Of a stretch of 64,000 nt of DNA, positions 1 to 12,206 are shown piece after piece. The position numbers were made by a program, and so were the translations under genes. The DNA is taken from positions 8,556,001 to 8,620,000 of the forward strand of contig OX637338.1 of the NCBI GenBank assembly GCA_951799405.1, in the 5' to 3' direction. How positions within the stretch are numbered: the first letter of the stretch is position 1; each line of letters starts with the position of its first letter. The notes beneath the pieces were generated by a model. It did no database searches, had not been told where the DNA came from, and worked only from the letters and a program-made list of their open reading frames with translations. This DNA comes from Agapetus fuscipes (Eukaryota > Arthropoda > Insecta > Trichoptera > Glossosomatidae).

Positions 1-354
1 AGTAATTCACTTTATTTTACATATTTAATCATGCAATTTGTGATCACATTCATATCGAAGTTTACAAAGGCACGCTGTTCGATTCACAAGTACCCTCACA
101 ATCAGAATACTTTGCATACCATCGAACAACGAAATTTACAAGAAAAGCCCTGAAACTTCCAAGCTTTTTTTGTTATAAATAAGTTTGTTGTACTAATGGC
201 ATTGCGAGTCTAGAGGATAATTATTGATCCTGTGACGATATTATTAATGATATCCATATCTTTAACGAGGTACCTGTTTAGAATCTGCTTCGAAACAAAA
301 AGTCGTAATCCGGAGATTTCTTCATCGCAGATAAGATGGAATATTCAGTATTTT

Positions 355-570
355 ACCGGTCCGTAGTCCAAGTGGTAACACAGCGGACTCGTAACTGGAA
401 GGTTGTGGGTTCGAATCCCGGCGGAGCACAAAAAATATACCATTTATATTTTCAAATTTGCTCTTCGCTGGGTTAAAAAATTCATAAACTTTTACCAAAG
501 ACTGGTCATCAAAAGGTCACCACCACATAAAACTGTATTTCTTACACCATCAGTCATCACAATAAACACA
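355..570 (+). mobile_element. SINE A, 5' part
   Basis: ACCGGTCCGTAGTCCAAGTG, then B box GGGTTCGAATCCCGGCGGAG, then the shared body through TTACCAAAGACTGGTCATCA. The 3' part is lost; an AT microsatellite follows at about 580-601. Confidence 0.75.
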
Positions 571-579
571 GGACACAAC

Positions 580-601
580 AATATATATATATATATATAT
601 A
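580..601. repeat. AT microsatellite
   Basis: About ten AT units after a truncated SINE A. Confidence 0.85.
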
Positions 602-1431
602 ACAACAAAATTCATCAGCTGCAAGCCGGGTGAGCTGATCTCCATTTCTTTACTGTAATTTTTGTTGTTGTTTTTGTATTCCATATTCAAAATTTCCCAC
701 TATTCAGTATTTTCCCTACATACCTATTAAATTCTTTCGTTACATTCTTCTTAATGAATATGTTTTGAAAACTTCAATTTATACGTTTTTTATTCATTCC
801 AAGAAGTTACCAATTCATTCATAGCTTAACCTGATCCACATAGCACACAACGATAGACATTTTATAGGTAGTTTTTATTAGAAACGTCTTTGTGAATAGG
901 GAATATCATCTATCATTCCGGGAGAACTTATTTCTTACAGACATCAATCAATGTGTGAATACTTTTTTTTATTTTCAATGAATATTTCCAACAGTGAGAG
1001 GATTGAACTCCGAAGCGTGATCCCGATGATGAATGGCTATCTACATACGAGTGGCCCTAATTTTATTGCTTTTTATGAAAATGTATCCGCTGAGGAACAC
1101 GTTACAAATGCAAATACTTTGAATTTGTAAAGTATAGAGTTAAATAATGAAATGTACATTCTAACGAGAATGAATTGAAAATTTTTAAAATACTTTTAAT
1201 TATGAGACATGGACACATGCACCTATACAAAATGACACAATGTAGAATCAATGTATTTGAAAGGAAGATATCGAAAATATGAAGAAAGATGAGGTAAACA
1301 AAAATAGTGAAATGTAATATAGTGACTAGAGTTTAATTTTTTATTTAATGGGATCCACCAGGGATGTAGTTTAAGTAAGTGAAAGTCTGAATGTTAATCA
1401 TTTTTTTAAGTTCTTCTCAGTCTATAATCTA

Positions 1432-1700
1432 GTGTTTAGCGTTGCGGAATCAAAATGGAAGGTTGTGGATTTTATTTCCGGTGGAGAACCGAAAAATTAT
1501 ATTCAATTTTCACAATACACCCTTCGCTGGGTTGGGAAATATATCTATCCAAGACCAGTTACCAAAATCCATCCTTATGGCAGGTGGATCTTGCTAGTGC
1601 AATCGGCACTTTGTATGACAACAATCAAGCTTGCAGAGGGCTCTTGTGGTGTAATTCACACAAACACATTGCTCATCAATAAATCTTCAATTTATGTATT
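1432..1700 (+). mobile_element. SINE A, diverged copy
   Basis: The head is decayed, but AATGGAAGGTTGTGGATT, CCTTCGCTGGGTTGGGAAAT, AAGACCAGTTACC and the 3' end CTCTTGTGGTGTAATTCACA with CTCATCAATAAAT are clear. Frames in this stretch are SINE shadows. Confidence 0.65.
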
Positions 1701-2285
1701 GATTTCTACACTCTATTATATTACATATGGTAAGATTGAACAACGAAAAAATATGGAATCCTAAAAATGGTCTGTCTGGAAAAACACTTTTTATTCTGAA
1801 AAAAGACAACAATACAATTTCACACCATTTTTTTTTTGGTAATTTTACAAATAAAACAATAAAATGCTGTAATTCACTTGAACGACCTTGGGGGCGACAA
1901 ATTTTCAATTTGCCCAGAATTAAATTCACCTGCTTTGCGAAATTTATGAAGCCCTCGTGGGAATTACTGCACGCTCACGTGATATTATAACACATTAATA
2001 AAGACGTGGTCGTTTTTCATTTTGTTCACAATTTGCTTTGGAAATGAAATGCGGACGCTACCTACATATGTGGTGAGAGAGCCGGCAGTCCAAGGAAGTA
2101 CAAATTACTAATAATTACTTAACGCATTTCAAACACATGAGAAGCTCACTGTGTTTGTTTTGCTTCAATCATGTATTTCAACTGACTTATGCATGATGTT
2201 ATAGGGCTATATTTATAATCATGAAAGGTGAGGCTAGTGGCATGATTTTAAATCATTCGTTTTTTCGTATATATATATTTTTTTA

Positions 2286-2478
2286 AATAGATTTGTGGAA
2301 AGGAATGCAATCCACTAACCTATTTTACCTGGCCAGTTGTCTTCATGCGAAAGCAGAAGCTTGTATGCATGCAACGGCATCTGTTGAACCAGGGTCGAAG
2401 TTATCATCGCGGGATTCGAACCAGCGTTATCCGGTTCCAAATAACCTGTCTTGATCCCTGCGGCTATAACACCGACAT
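2286..2478 (-). mobile_element. SINE B, minus strand
   Basis: On the minus strand it carries a tRNA-like head (TGTCGGTGTTATAGCCGCAG region), a B box GGTTCGAATCCCGCG, TTCGACCCTGGTTCAACAGA, and the 3' part with AACTGGCCAGGTAAAATAGG and GGATTGCATTCCTTTCCAC. The same order occurs at 9125-9350 and 31155-31378. Confidence 0.68.
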
Positions 2479-2486
2479 ATATCTTT

Positions 2487-2714
2487 GGTTCACTTTGCCA
2501 ATGTCACCCCTGTTTAAGGGAAGGACGGCAAGAGTTGCAGGGCTTATGTTCATTTGAGATTGGGTTTTTATAATGAAGGTCCACATGCGGCATGTGTTGG
2601 CGCGAAATTATACATGTCTGCTTGTGGGAATGCATTTAATATAAATCTTAAATGATATATATCCTTGCAGCTTAGATTAGATTAGATTAGATTAGATTAG
2701 ATTAGATTAGATTA
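2487..2714 (+). repeat. T repeat with long ATTAG tail
   Basis: GGTTCACTTTGCCAATGTCA, AGGGAAGGACGGCAAGAGTT, CATGCGGCATGTG and TGCTTGTGGGAATGCATTTA lead into a run of ATTAG units at 2673-2714, the longest tail in the window. The first 45 bases of the T repeat are missing. Confidence 0.8.
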
Positions 2715-2821
2715 AGTTCATTGTTTACATATAAATTAAGTAATGACAGATGTAACGTTATTAGAATAAATCATAGTTAATATTTTGGTAAGACATGGTT
2801 TAAATTTTTTTGAAAACCACG

Positions 2822-3118
2822 ACCGGTCGATAGATCAGATGTTAGAGTGCTTGTATTCCATACCGAGAGCTCGCGTTCGAGCCCTAACGAGGTTGTCACA
2901 AATTATTTCCAGTTCCAATGTTTATTTCAAACCCAAAAAAAGAACCGTCAAGGCTTACTCAGCCTTTACAAGAAAGAATACCAGCCCCCTCGGAAGCAGC
3001 AAAACTCCCACTTCAACTGAAGTGGTTGGCGTAAGGCCAACCCCCTTACCTGTAGAAATAAATAGGATTCGCTGACCACATGCGACCTTTTTGTGGAAAA
3101 TGCGGCAAGAAATTACAC
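2822..3118 (+). mobile_element. SINE C
   Basis: tRNA-like head CCGGTCGATAGATCAGATGT with B box GCGTTCGAGCCC. Then come AAGGCTTACTCAGCCTTTAC, ACTTCAACTGAAGTGGTTGG, CCCCCTTACCTGTAGAAATA and a short unmatched 3' end. It has an extra 50 bp between head and body compared with the copy at 43251. Confidence 0.7.
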
Positions 3119-3534
3119 AATATTTACAGCTTAATCACGATGTTCAACTTAAGTTGCTTGAAAACAATTTAAGGCAATGCTTTTGGCTCTACAAGAATTG
3201 ATACAAGTTCTATCATGCAATAATTTAGATGCAAGTTCATAATATATCCACGTATATTTGGGTCAGTAGGTACCCAGGTTATATTAAACATTTTCACAAA
3301 AAAAAAATACCCGAAAGTAAAATCATTACGAATGCCACAGAAAAAGTACTAACTTATTTCGTTGGCTGACCTAAAATGAATGAACGTTTTTTGAAGAACA
3401 AAAAAACTGTCAAAACGTGATTAAATGAAGATTTAAAAAATCGCGTTATTAAAATCCCACAAACGCCGGAGAATATATTTTTTTATTACTGTGAACAAAA
3501 GTCGATTTGAATGGGTGAGGGAAATGAGCGCTCA

Positions 3535-3695
3535 CTGTTAAACTTAACCGTTTAAGTCTAAACTAAACCATAGCGCTTACATAAAAATATATTGAAAATG
3601 AAACAGCACAAGCATAGAGCGTTTTAGTTTTCATATATTTTTTGTGAAATTTTATAGATGAGTTTAAACGTAAATTTCTATGTTTGGGGCATAGA
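3535..3695 (+). repeat. MITE M copy, diverged
   Basis: AACTAAACCATAGCGCTTAC, GTTTTAGTTTTCATATATTT and GAGTTTAAACGTAAATTTCT, ATGTTTGGGGCAT follow the family order. Confidence 0.4.
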
Positions 3696-4105
3696 AAGCG
3701 TTTTAAAATCTCAATCGCTTTCCGCGTTTTGTCTCGCGGTTGCCGCTAAGCGTTTTATCTTGTTCAATTAAGCGGCAAGAACAAGACGGAGAAGAAATAT
3801 TGTATGGAGGGCGCTTGTGTCGAGACCTCCGGGCTTAATATTGATATTTGAAAATGCGCTGAAACGAAATAAATGTTTCAGGGGGGAGCGATTATACGCG
3901 TTCTGTAGAGGATATGACAAACAGCATTATGTGTAAATTGAAAAATGAATATTCAAGATTTCATATTGAAATATCTTCTTCTTCTTCCTCTTGTTATAGA
4001 TCTAGGATCTGTTTATTGTGGAACTCCCGCCTGTGATGCAGAAGACCAGCTGTTCTTCCATCTTTTGGGAGGGCGACCTGAAGTGCTTTTCTGGTAAATT
4101 TCTTA

Positions 4106-4245
4106 CTCTTTGGATATCCATACAAGTCGGAAATTGCTAGCGCTTGCGAAAGAACTCCGTAGATAAAAAAAATCACAGCGCACCTTATTTTCGGATACGA
4201 ATCGCCAGCGCGTCGCCTTAAGGTCGTAAGGAATTTAGGAGAATA
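4106..4245 (-). repeat. Unassigned repeat with coding-like similarity, copy 1
   Basis: Minus-strand translation contains SPKFLTTLRRRAGDSYPKIR, then FFIYGVL and SDLYGYPKSKKFT. The copy at 59033-59178 shows the same residues with interruptions. Shared protein-level pattern suggests a relic of one mobile-element protein, which I cannot name. The surrounding 105-codon frame (4311-3994) starts at an ATG but may be fortuitous outside the shared block. Confidence 0.45.
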
Positions 4246-5253
4246 GCGCTTCTGGTAGACGCTGGCCGGTATCTTCTGTGCCACGACTAGGGCTATATTT
4301 CCTTCGTTCATGCGGTCTATATAACCCTTTCAAAACCATCTCTTCCTCCTGCACCTTAAGGGTTATTGAAATATCCTTTCCCGAAAATGCTAGTATTTAG
4401 ATCAATGACCTTTTGCATTTATAAGACACAACCAAGTTGATAATATAAGTAGTCACGTAAAAAATACGCAATTTTTTAAATTGAATTATTAGTTGTAGAG
4501 TGTTTATTACACCACCAATCAAAATAATTTAAAATGTTTACATAATTACTTCTAAAGTTAACTTAAATCATCTTTAGTTTGTCATTTATTTATTATTTTA
4601 GTTGCGTAGATGTTTAAATCACTAATAAACGTTTATCAACGAACATTTGAGTCGTAATCTAGAGAATTTTTCCAAAATTCAGAAAATCATATGAAAATAC
4701 AGGAAATCATTTTCTTAATTTTTAATTTTAATTTAGAACTATATCCTAGATTGCTCCTTTTTATTTTTTATGACTTATTTAAAGTCACCCGCATAGGTAC
4801 AGACATTTTCTTTCATGTTCAGATGAATTTCATAAACAATTTGGAGCATTCCTCAAATAACTCAAATTTTCTGTACATACATTAGTTCTAACTTTTCTTT
4901 ATGTTAAGGTATAAGGTATGTTATCTGTACGGTTTTATAGCTATTCTTTAAGCTCGTGTGCAAGTTTTAAACCTGCCCATTGGATAACAAAGGCTGCATC
5001 GTCAGGACTGCAGTGCGCGCTTTACTGCCGAACAAGTCGTTTAGGATTCTGTTTGTGAATAGAATTCTCATGTGCCTCTGTATAACCTGCATTTATCACC
5101 TCTAAAAGTTCAACCGTCTATCAAGCGTTATGTGATATGGAATGTAAGGCCATCCAGGAACGGATGAAGGAAGATACATATATCAGCAGCGTGACTTCAA
5201 ATAAAGGTAAAGGTATGCAACAACTAGTAGTAAAAATGCTAAAAGTTTAAATT

Positions 5254-5475
5254 TATATTAATTAAATAAACAAAGTTTTAATTCACTTTTATAATTTTAT
5301 TTCTGTCTAGCACTTTCGCCTACAAGGCATCATCAGGATCATCTATCCTGAAGATGCCTTGTAGGTGAAAGTGCTTGACAGAAATAAAATTATAAAAGTG
5401 AATTAAAACTTTGTTTATTTAATTAATATACAATAGACTTTCACTGTGTAATCCACCAAACCCTAAAAAAATTTA
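5254..5475 (-). mobile_element. Palindromic hammerhead-like element, 5.3 kb copy
   Basis: Two 86 bp arms (5254-5339 and 5345-5430) are near-perfect reverse complements around a 5 bp spacer. A head with ACACAGTGAAAGTC on the minus strand lies outside the palindrome (5431-5475). The flanks share TTTAAATTTATA (5246-5257 and 5476-5487), a likely target-site duplication. The minus strand of the left arm reads CTGATGA-T-GCCT-TGT-AGGC-GAAA-GTGCTA (5336 down to 5308). The right arm carries a variant with CTGAAGA. Confidence 0.7.
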
Positions 5476-5497
5476 TTTAAATTTATACTTAAAAATC

Positions 5498-5727
5498 TAA
5501 GCTTTAAGACGTATAGATACATCACGTTGCATATTAAGAGCCGACACGCATAATTTCGCGCTCATAATGCCGCATGTGGACCTACAATATAAAACCCCAA
5601 TCTCAAATGAACATAAGCCCTGCAACTCTTGCCAACCTTTTCTGAAACAGAGGTGACATTGGCAAAGTGAACCATTTTTTACAGTATGGGTGGTCAGCCT
5701 CATACCAACCTATAAGTCAAGGAATAT
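5498..5727 (-). repeat. T repeat, minus strand
   Basis: Full length, ending at the standard 5' boundary (CCAACCTATAAGTCAAGGAA). The tandem tail is not preserved. The 68-codon frame across it is repeat-derived. Confidence 0.78.
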
Positions 5728-6273
5728 AGTACAATTATTGATGTGCACGATTATATGTTCAAAATGATACTTTTTATTTGTTTTCTTTAACACCAAAAAT
5801 GATTATTTAAATTTTGATAATCTTCGCTTTTTATTTACACAACAATTTCCTACTTCCCCATTCCCTGTCTCCCTGAACATACATACACAGTTAGAATAAA
5901 GTAAATCATGTAACGCATTTTACCCATATGTGCTTGCGGCAGAATAAATCATTATACAATTGATAGAATCGCGTAATAACCGGCAGAATTATTGCATTAT
6001 TATAAAGTGTTAATCAGACTCCTCCGGTCGACATCTGTTAAGCAGGGTAGTTGAATGCGAGGCACGTTCACTTTATCGATATTAAACGCTCCGCCCCCAG
6101 AACAATGCATGGCCTTTCATTTGAATTTAACTAACGTGCCTGTGACGATAGTGAAAAGTGTTAAGCTGATTTTCACCGTGTGCTGAAATCAAGGGAAATC
6201 TATAAAATAAGTCGCAAAGATAAATTACATTTAAGATTCATATTACATGCATTCTCACAGGCAGACTTTTTTT

Positions 6274-6424
6274 CATAGATAGATTTATGAAGAGGAAGCA
6301 ATTCACCACAACACGTTTTAACATTAATAAATACCCAATGATATCTGTGGAGCGAAGGTCGAAGTTATTGTCGATAAGACATGATGCAGGTGGGGTTCGA
6401 ACTGGCGTTAGTGCCAATAACGCA
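6274..6424 (-). mobile_element. SINE B, partial, minus strand
   Basis: B box CAGTTCGAACCCCACCTG and the 3' end GAATTGCTTCCTCTTCATAA match the family. It lies in a remnant of a minus-strand T repeat (6229-6266). Confidence 0.55.
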
Positions 6425-6479
6425 TTCAATTCGAGTTCTAACGCCTTATCCCTCAACTTTCAAAAACACATGTAAGGAT

Positions 6480-6712
6480 GTAATCTATCTATAATCTATA
6501 ATCTATAATCTAAGCTGCAAGGATATGTTAACATTTAATGCTAAAATGAAATGCATGCCTACAGACAAGCACATGTAGGTTCGCGCCTACACATTCTGCA
6601 TGTGTGCATACAAATAAAGAAAACCTCACATGGACATAAACCTTCCAACTCCTGCCGTCGTTCCCTGAACCGGGGTGGCATTGGCAAAAGTGAACCGATT
6701 TTTACAGCAGTA
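6480..6712 (-). repeat. T repeat, minus strand, with ATTATAG-type tail
   Basis: TATAATCTATAATCTAAGCT tail, then TTACATTTAATG-type body and CTGAACCGGGGTGGCATTGG. It stops at TTTTTACAGC and lacks the last 45 bases. A 38 bp fragment of another copy is at 6229-6266. Confidence 0.72.
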
Positions 6713-7256
6713 AGCATTCATAATCATGTGCTGAAAAAAGTTTTGAAAGCGTTTCACAAATTGTGGCATCAAACATTATAAAAAGTCGTTTAATCCGATC
6801 GATGGCTCAGTTTTTAAAACGTTCGGGTTCGCTTAAGTGTTACTAGTAAGGGGGGTTGAACATTCTGTACAATCAATTTATTTGTATAATTTTAGTAAAG
6901 ATGCATTTTAAATAAAATATTTCAAGTTTTTTTCACATTGCCATTCATTTGTTTCCACTATTTTTTCAGTCTCGTCTCCAACTCTTTTCTTTCATATTTT
7001 CTCCATAAAAATCTTTGCAAGTCATTAATATTCTATTGTCCTAAAAGTCCCAAACTCATCATTAGAGTATCATTGTACCATTTTTTCTTTTGTGCTATTT
7101 AATAACTGCCAAACTGTTTCAAATTCACAATAGAAATAAAAATCTATTAGCTGGGATAATCAAGCTCTTGCTGTGAGATGATGGCGATGCTGAATTACTT
7201 TCTAAGCTCCTGAGATGAGCTTTTAGATGTGAGCGAAGAGTCAGAGAGCTTTTACT

Positions 7257-7400
7257 ACCCCAAGTATATAACGTTACATTGTAACTCAAATAAAGCGTTT
7301 TAAGAAAAATACTTTGAAACTAACATGCTCACTTCAGGCGCTGTTTTAGTTTCTATATTTTTTTGTAAAAAGGTTCTTGTTGAGTTTTATTCTTAGGTTG
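7257..7400 (+). repeat. MITE M copy
   Basis: Starts ACCCCAAGTATATAACGTTA and ends near GAGTTTTATTCTTAGGTTG. The interior GTTTTAGTTTCTATATTTTT matches the copy near 3600. Confidence 0.5.
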
Positions 7401-8093
7401 CAGAGGGTCTTTTCGCACGCAAGCTAGCAACCCTTAGCGTGGCATACCCTCACGTAGAAGCAATGCTCCCAAGTAGCCATTTCACTTCTGTCTGCAGTTA
7501 ACGCTTTAAACTTTCTACACGACGTTACGATCATACTTGCGACGACTTTAAAGTGTCGTTCGCGATTATGAGAAAGAAAAGTCTGGAAATTTCCGGCAAA
7601 GTGAAAAAAAAACGTCGGAAAAAATCGTAAATCTCCGGAACACCTCCTCCGTGGCGTTTGCTAATGTCGCCCTGAGAATTTTATGAGAAAATTTTAATTA
7701 TGCGTAATTAACATTGAAAACGTACAAAATATTCAATTTTAGTCTCTAAATGTAAGGCTTCAAATTTATTATGCTTTATAAAACTCAACAGGGTATTTTG
7801 TCAAATATTTCATTATCGAATTCTTTTTCATACCACAACTTGAATAAAATTAATTAAATCCTTGCCTAACTTCATCCTTACCAGTTACTTATAATTGTAA
7901 GATTTGATGTACTTACTGTTTATTCAAAATATCAGCAAGATTGTAACAAATGACATTAAAAAATGGAACAATTTTTTAAGTGTTTTCTTTTTCTACAACG
8001 AAATGCGGTTACAAACAAAACTTATAGGAAATTACGCAGTCAGATTTTTTAGATGATTAAAGATTACACAGGTATGTGCACCAATAGTCGACC

Positions 8094-8351
8094 TCTATCT
8101 ATTTATAATCTATAATCTAAGTTGTAAGGATATATTCATTTAAAGCTCTCGAAGTATGCCCACAAACCAACACGTGTAGTTCGCGCTTACAAATGCGGAA
8201 TGCGTACTTACAAATAAAATCCAACTCTCAAATGAACATAAGCCCCACAACTTTTGCCGACCTTCCCTGAAACAGGGGTGACATTGGCAAAGTGAACCAT
8301 TTTTTTACAGTATGGGTGGTCAGCCTCATACCAACCTATAAGTCAAGGAAT
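8094..8351 (-). repeat. T repeat, minus strand, complete
   Basis: TATAATCTATAATCTAAGTT tail to CCAACCTATAAGTCAAGGAA boundary. Confidence 0.8.
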
Positions 8352-8399
8352 TTTAAATAAATTTCCGCAACTTGATAAATAGATATTTGGAGTGATTGT

Positions 8400-8760
8400 T
8401 TCATGTACACAGTAGAAACCCGGCTCAAAGCGTAGGTACACAGCGCGCAAGCCACAAGTTAAGACTTTTCCTCCAGCTCGCAGAATCTATCAGCTGAGAG
8501 AACAAACGCAAAAAGTCGGTGAAGGAATAATGCAATCAATAAACCGAAACGAGTTGGGCGCGGAAGGCTTGGCTCTCGCCATTAATCACTTGACGGCGAC
8601 CGGTTCCATTATTGAATCGAGTACCGCCTTGCTTTCCCATTCTGTCATTTATGAATCCGGCTCGAAGGACCGCTTTTACATGTTACACATGATAATGGCA
8701 GCCCCGAGCCAGGGGGCGCCTTATTCCTAAGACATATTTCACTCGGATCAAACCATGCGA
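8400..8760. other. Higher-complexity unique segment, no gene recognised
   Basis: This non-repetitive segment has balanced composition between AT-rich flanks. A 66-codon open frame (8530-8730) lacks family resemblance. It could be a conserved non-coding element. Confidence 0.3.
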
Positions 8761-9124
8761 GGCATTTCGTGAAGTGTTTCCTGAGAGCGGCAGTATCTCA
8801 CAAGGAGGCTGTGGTAGGATACATTACAATTCCGTTGGACTTAAAATCAGAATAGAGTTGTTTGCCATCAACCAAAATACTTTTTGTTATCTACATATAT
8901 GTTATTTGCGGATAAAACATAATATTTTGAAGGTCATCTTTCGTGTGCATACACAATTAAGCAAGTGTAAGTTCACCTGTTCACATGATGGATACTTAGC
9001 ATACATTTGTTTGCAGCACAAGTTTCCTGCCTCATACCACTGTATCAAATAAGGTAGGCAAAAATAAAAATAAAAATGGTTCAAGCCATCACACAATATA
9101 TGATGAAATATTTTTTGTCGGTGT

Positions 9125-9350
9125 TTTGACCAAGAAGATCAAGTCGCCATTCTTGACTAGCATATTTGGAACAAAATAACGCCGGTTGGAAATACGTCTG
9201 CCCCATTTGACCATAGCTTCAGACCCGGTTCAACAGATGCCACATTGTATGCACACAACCTTCTGCTTTTGCATGACGACAAATGGCCAGGAAAAATAAG
9301 TTGGTGAATTGCATTCCTCTTCACAAATATATTTTCAAAAATAAACATAA
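9125..9350 (+). mobile_element. SINE B, plus strand
   Basis: Reads TTCTTGACTAGCATATTTGG, a decayed B box, TTTGACCATAGC, CGGTTCAACAGATGCCA, AAATGGCCAGGAAAAATAAG, TTGGTGAATTGCATTCCTCT and a TAAA-rich tail. Confidence 0.65.
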
Positions 9351-9881
9351 GCACTGTCTTACATTAAATTTGTTGTCGTTTGTAAATAGTTGTTTTATGT
9401 GAGGCCTTGTAAATTGTATTATTCTTCCATTTATTTCCTTCTATGGAGTGAACGCGCCTGCCGAGTACCTACGTGTCAAGTCCCAGTCCCATGATATTAA
9501 TTAAAAAGTTGAGAAATATTTGCATTTTCGGCGCCACACCCAATATTGAATTACGAAACATATTCTTTACATTGTTCTCCTGAGGGATCGTGACGAAATG
9601 TCTCAGAGGCCAACTGAGGCGGAAGTCTCTTCCGCCCGCGCCATTCCGGAATAACATATAGGAGCAGAAACTAACTTACCACAGCCCACATTTTTCCCAG
9701 TCCTGTGAAACGTTGCATTGGTGTAGTCATATGAAACATGTTTTAACGTGTCAAAATTCTATGTTTTCTTGCTTTCTCCATTTTGTGGGTTGACATCCAA
9801 TTATAGCACATGCCATAATGTCTTAAAATAATGCCTTTTTCCTTTAAAATTAGTCAATTTTAGCGATCACAAGATTTACAA

Positions 9882-9927
9882 CGCGTGCGTACTATGTTCG
9901 GGCTGGTTTGGGCATAGTACGCACGCG
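9882..9927. repeat. Perfect 15 bp hairpin
   Basis: CGCGTGCGTACTATG pairs fully with CATAGTACGCACGCG across a 16-base loop. Both arms are CpG-rich. Confidence 0.65.
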
Positions 9928-10171
9928 GCAATGTTGCCACCTTTCTAGAATATTTTTTTCATTCGCCCGAGTATTTTTGTACACATGAAAACGCAACTAT
10001 GAAGTTCTTTGTTCTCTTTCTTACTAAGGGCCATTTTCACAAGTAAATTGAAACAGATACATAGTGTCTATTAACATTAAAATAATTTCTAGTCCACAGA
10101 TATCATAAGTCAATGGTCCGCGCCCTCTTGCAAGGCCGAGTCGCTCCAATCTCGCAAAGTTTGCCGCTCAA

Positions 10172-10330
10172 TACCCGAAGTATATAACTTTACAGTCTTA
10201 CTCAACCATAACGTTTTACCAAAAACGCATTGATACTTTACAGCGTCTCTGGTGAGTTATTTGTTTTCTAAGCATTTTTTGTGAAATACTATTGAGTATG
10301 AGTTTAAACGAGAATTTTATACTTGAGGTG
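10172..10330 (+). repeat. MITE M copy, best preserved ends
   Basis: ACCCGAAGTATATAACTTTA at one end and GAGTTTAAACGAGAATTTTA, TACTTGAGGTG at the other. The ends are imperfect inverted repeats of about 14 bp. Confidence 0.55.
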
Positions 10331-11732
10331 AAGAAACACGGATAAAAATGAATTCCAACTTTATTCAATTTCAGATTCGGGACTGATGAGCGCGCCTTAA
10401 TTTTCTTCTGTCCGCAAATTTACCGAAAAGTCGGCTATGAAAATCTAATTAGCGAAATGAAAGATTATTAAGGTTGTATTTAAGAAAAAAATTGATGAAA
10501 TGTGTTTTAAGTAGATCCTTGAAAGTTAATAGTTAATGTGACCTATTTTATATTCATAAAGAATAAGTTCTCTATTTATTAATGGATCCTAAAACATTAT
10601 GGAGTATATTTTTACATGTTCTATGTAATTTTGAAAAATGAAATGTATGTTTGTATGTTCTTTATGGACTCCTAATCCTATCCACCGTTTTTCTTGAAAA
10701 CATGATAAAACATGTAAAATATTTTCGAAATGGTTCTTGGGAAATTCAATGTTGATCGGATTACAAACAATTGTTTTCGACATTTTTTTTCTTTTCATAT
10801 AAAATTGATGGAAAAGTTACTTCTTATGCCTTGATAAGCTGCTCATCAGGTCTTGACCATTTTTTGTGAGAAATCTTAAGATTACCTATTGCATGAATCG
10901 CCTGAATGATAATATGATTGATTAGTATAATATAAGCAAAAAAAATGAGCCTTATGTTGCGTAAAGCTGCCTCCCTTACCAGAGGAAAAAAATATTCCAT
11001 ATGCTCAAATAAAACTGTGAAACACGGTGAGTACTGCTTGTTTATTTATTTCAAGGAACAATAGAAAGTTAGTTTATACACTACTAAAATAACAATGTTA
11101 TCCACCATCCTACACATTAGTATAACATCCCAAATAAATTTACTAACAACTAATGGCGCCACGATAACAATGATTTATTATTATGTAGATTACATTATCT
11201 CCTCATTTCCTGTGTGACCTTATAAAAGTAATAATTTGCTGATTTCTATCTCCCCCACTCGGCGGGAATGCAAATATTTTTGTGCACGTCCATAAATCAT
11301 TCGCGGAACCCGAAACACAAGGGTGGACCCTGTACATTGATATGGGCAAGCGGAACATCCACGGAAAGTTTTCCTCCCTTCTCATCCCAAAGAACGGCTA
11401 GGGGTTAGTTTCCCTTAGAAGGTTCCCAAAATTTTACCTGGTCTGTTTCCCTAAAATTACCACGATTTTTCGAATCATTCACGCAACTATTTTCTGTAGC
11501 TGTAAAAATGGCGCAACTTCTTTTTGCTTGTTTACTAAGGGTTTGAAAGTGGTGTGGGGAATTTATTTATTTTCTCAAGTAAGCTAGAAATATGATAAAC
11601 AAATTATTATCATTAGCATCATAATCAGCTATGACGCGACAATCTGGAATGCGTTTTGGCTTCTTTAACCATTCATTTAGATGTTTTTTTCCTGCAATTT
11701 TAATCTCCCACACTCCCACACTCCCACTTTAT

Positions 11733-11762
11733 CTGAAGATGTCCAAGAGGCCGATACCGGTC
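11733..11762 (+). ncRNA. Hammerhead-like core, isolated
   Basis: CTGAAGA-T-GTCC-AAGA-GGCC-GATA-CCGGTC. It has the right order of parts, but GATA replaces GAAA and stem II has one mismatch. No palindromic partner arm was found, so this is a decayed relative. Confidence 0.35.
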
Positions 11763-11969
11763 AAACTCACTATTTGTTTCATTAACAAATCAAATATACA
11801 TTGGTATATATCAGTAGAATTAAGTAGTTTTTTTTTTCTTTTCTTTACATATTTTATAATTAAAAATTTAGTTCAACTAATGCGATTGTAATGATCGCGA
11901 GTGTTTGATTATTTTTTAAATTTATCGCTTCTTCTCCCTATATTTACGCCCAATAAGGGATTTCTTATT

Positions 11970-12206
11970 ATCTAGGTTTTTGGCAGTTACTTCGTGAAAG
12001 TTCATTTTAATAGATTAAAATAAAAAACTTATTTGTTACAATTCACATGAGCTTTTATTATTTTTTAAACACTACCGGTTTCGGGAGAAGCAATACCTCC
12101 CATCTTCAGAAGATGGGAGGTATTGCTTCTCCCGAAACCGGTAGTGTTTAAAAAATAATAAAAGCTCATGTGAATTGTAACAAATAAGTTTTTTATTTTA
12201 ATCTAT
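11970..12206 (-). mobile_element. Palindromic hammerhead-like element with a 203 bp perfect palindrome
   Basis: Arms 12007-12107 and 12109-12209 appear to be exact reverse complements (101 bp each, one central base). The unpaired head 11970-12006 (ATCTAGGTTTTTGGCAGTTA, CTTCGTGAAAGTTC) is shared with the element at 14419. TAAGGGATTTCTTATT occurs at 11954-11969 and 12207-12222 as a 16 bp flanking duplication that overlaps the arm end by three bases. On the minus strand the left arm gives CTGAAGA-T-GGGAG..CTCCC-GAAA-CCGGTA (12109 down to 12073). Confidence 0.75.

Noticed and set aside
355..430. Possible functional tRNA gene
   Set aside because: The A and B boxes are present, but the sequence does not close an acceptor stem and continues into the SINE A body.
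1687..1990. Overlapping 80- and 87-codon open frames on opposite strands
   Set aside because: They lie in AT-rich DNA at the end of a SINE A and show no protein-like composition or splice signals.
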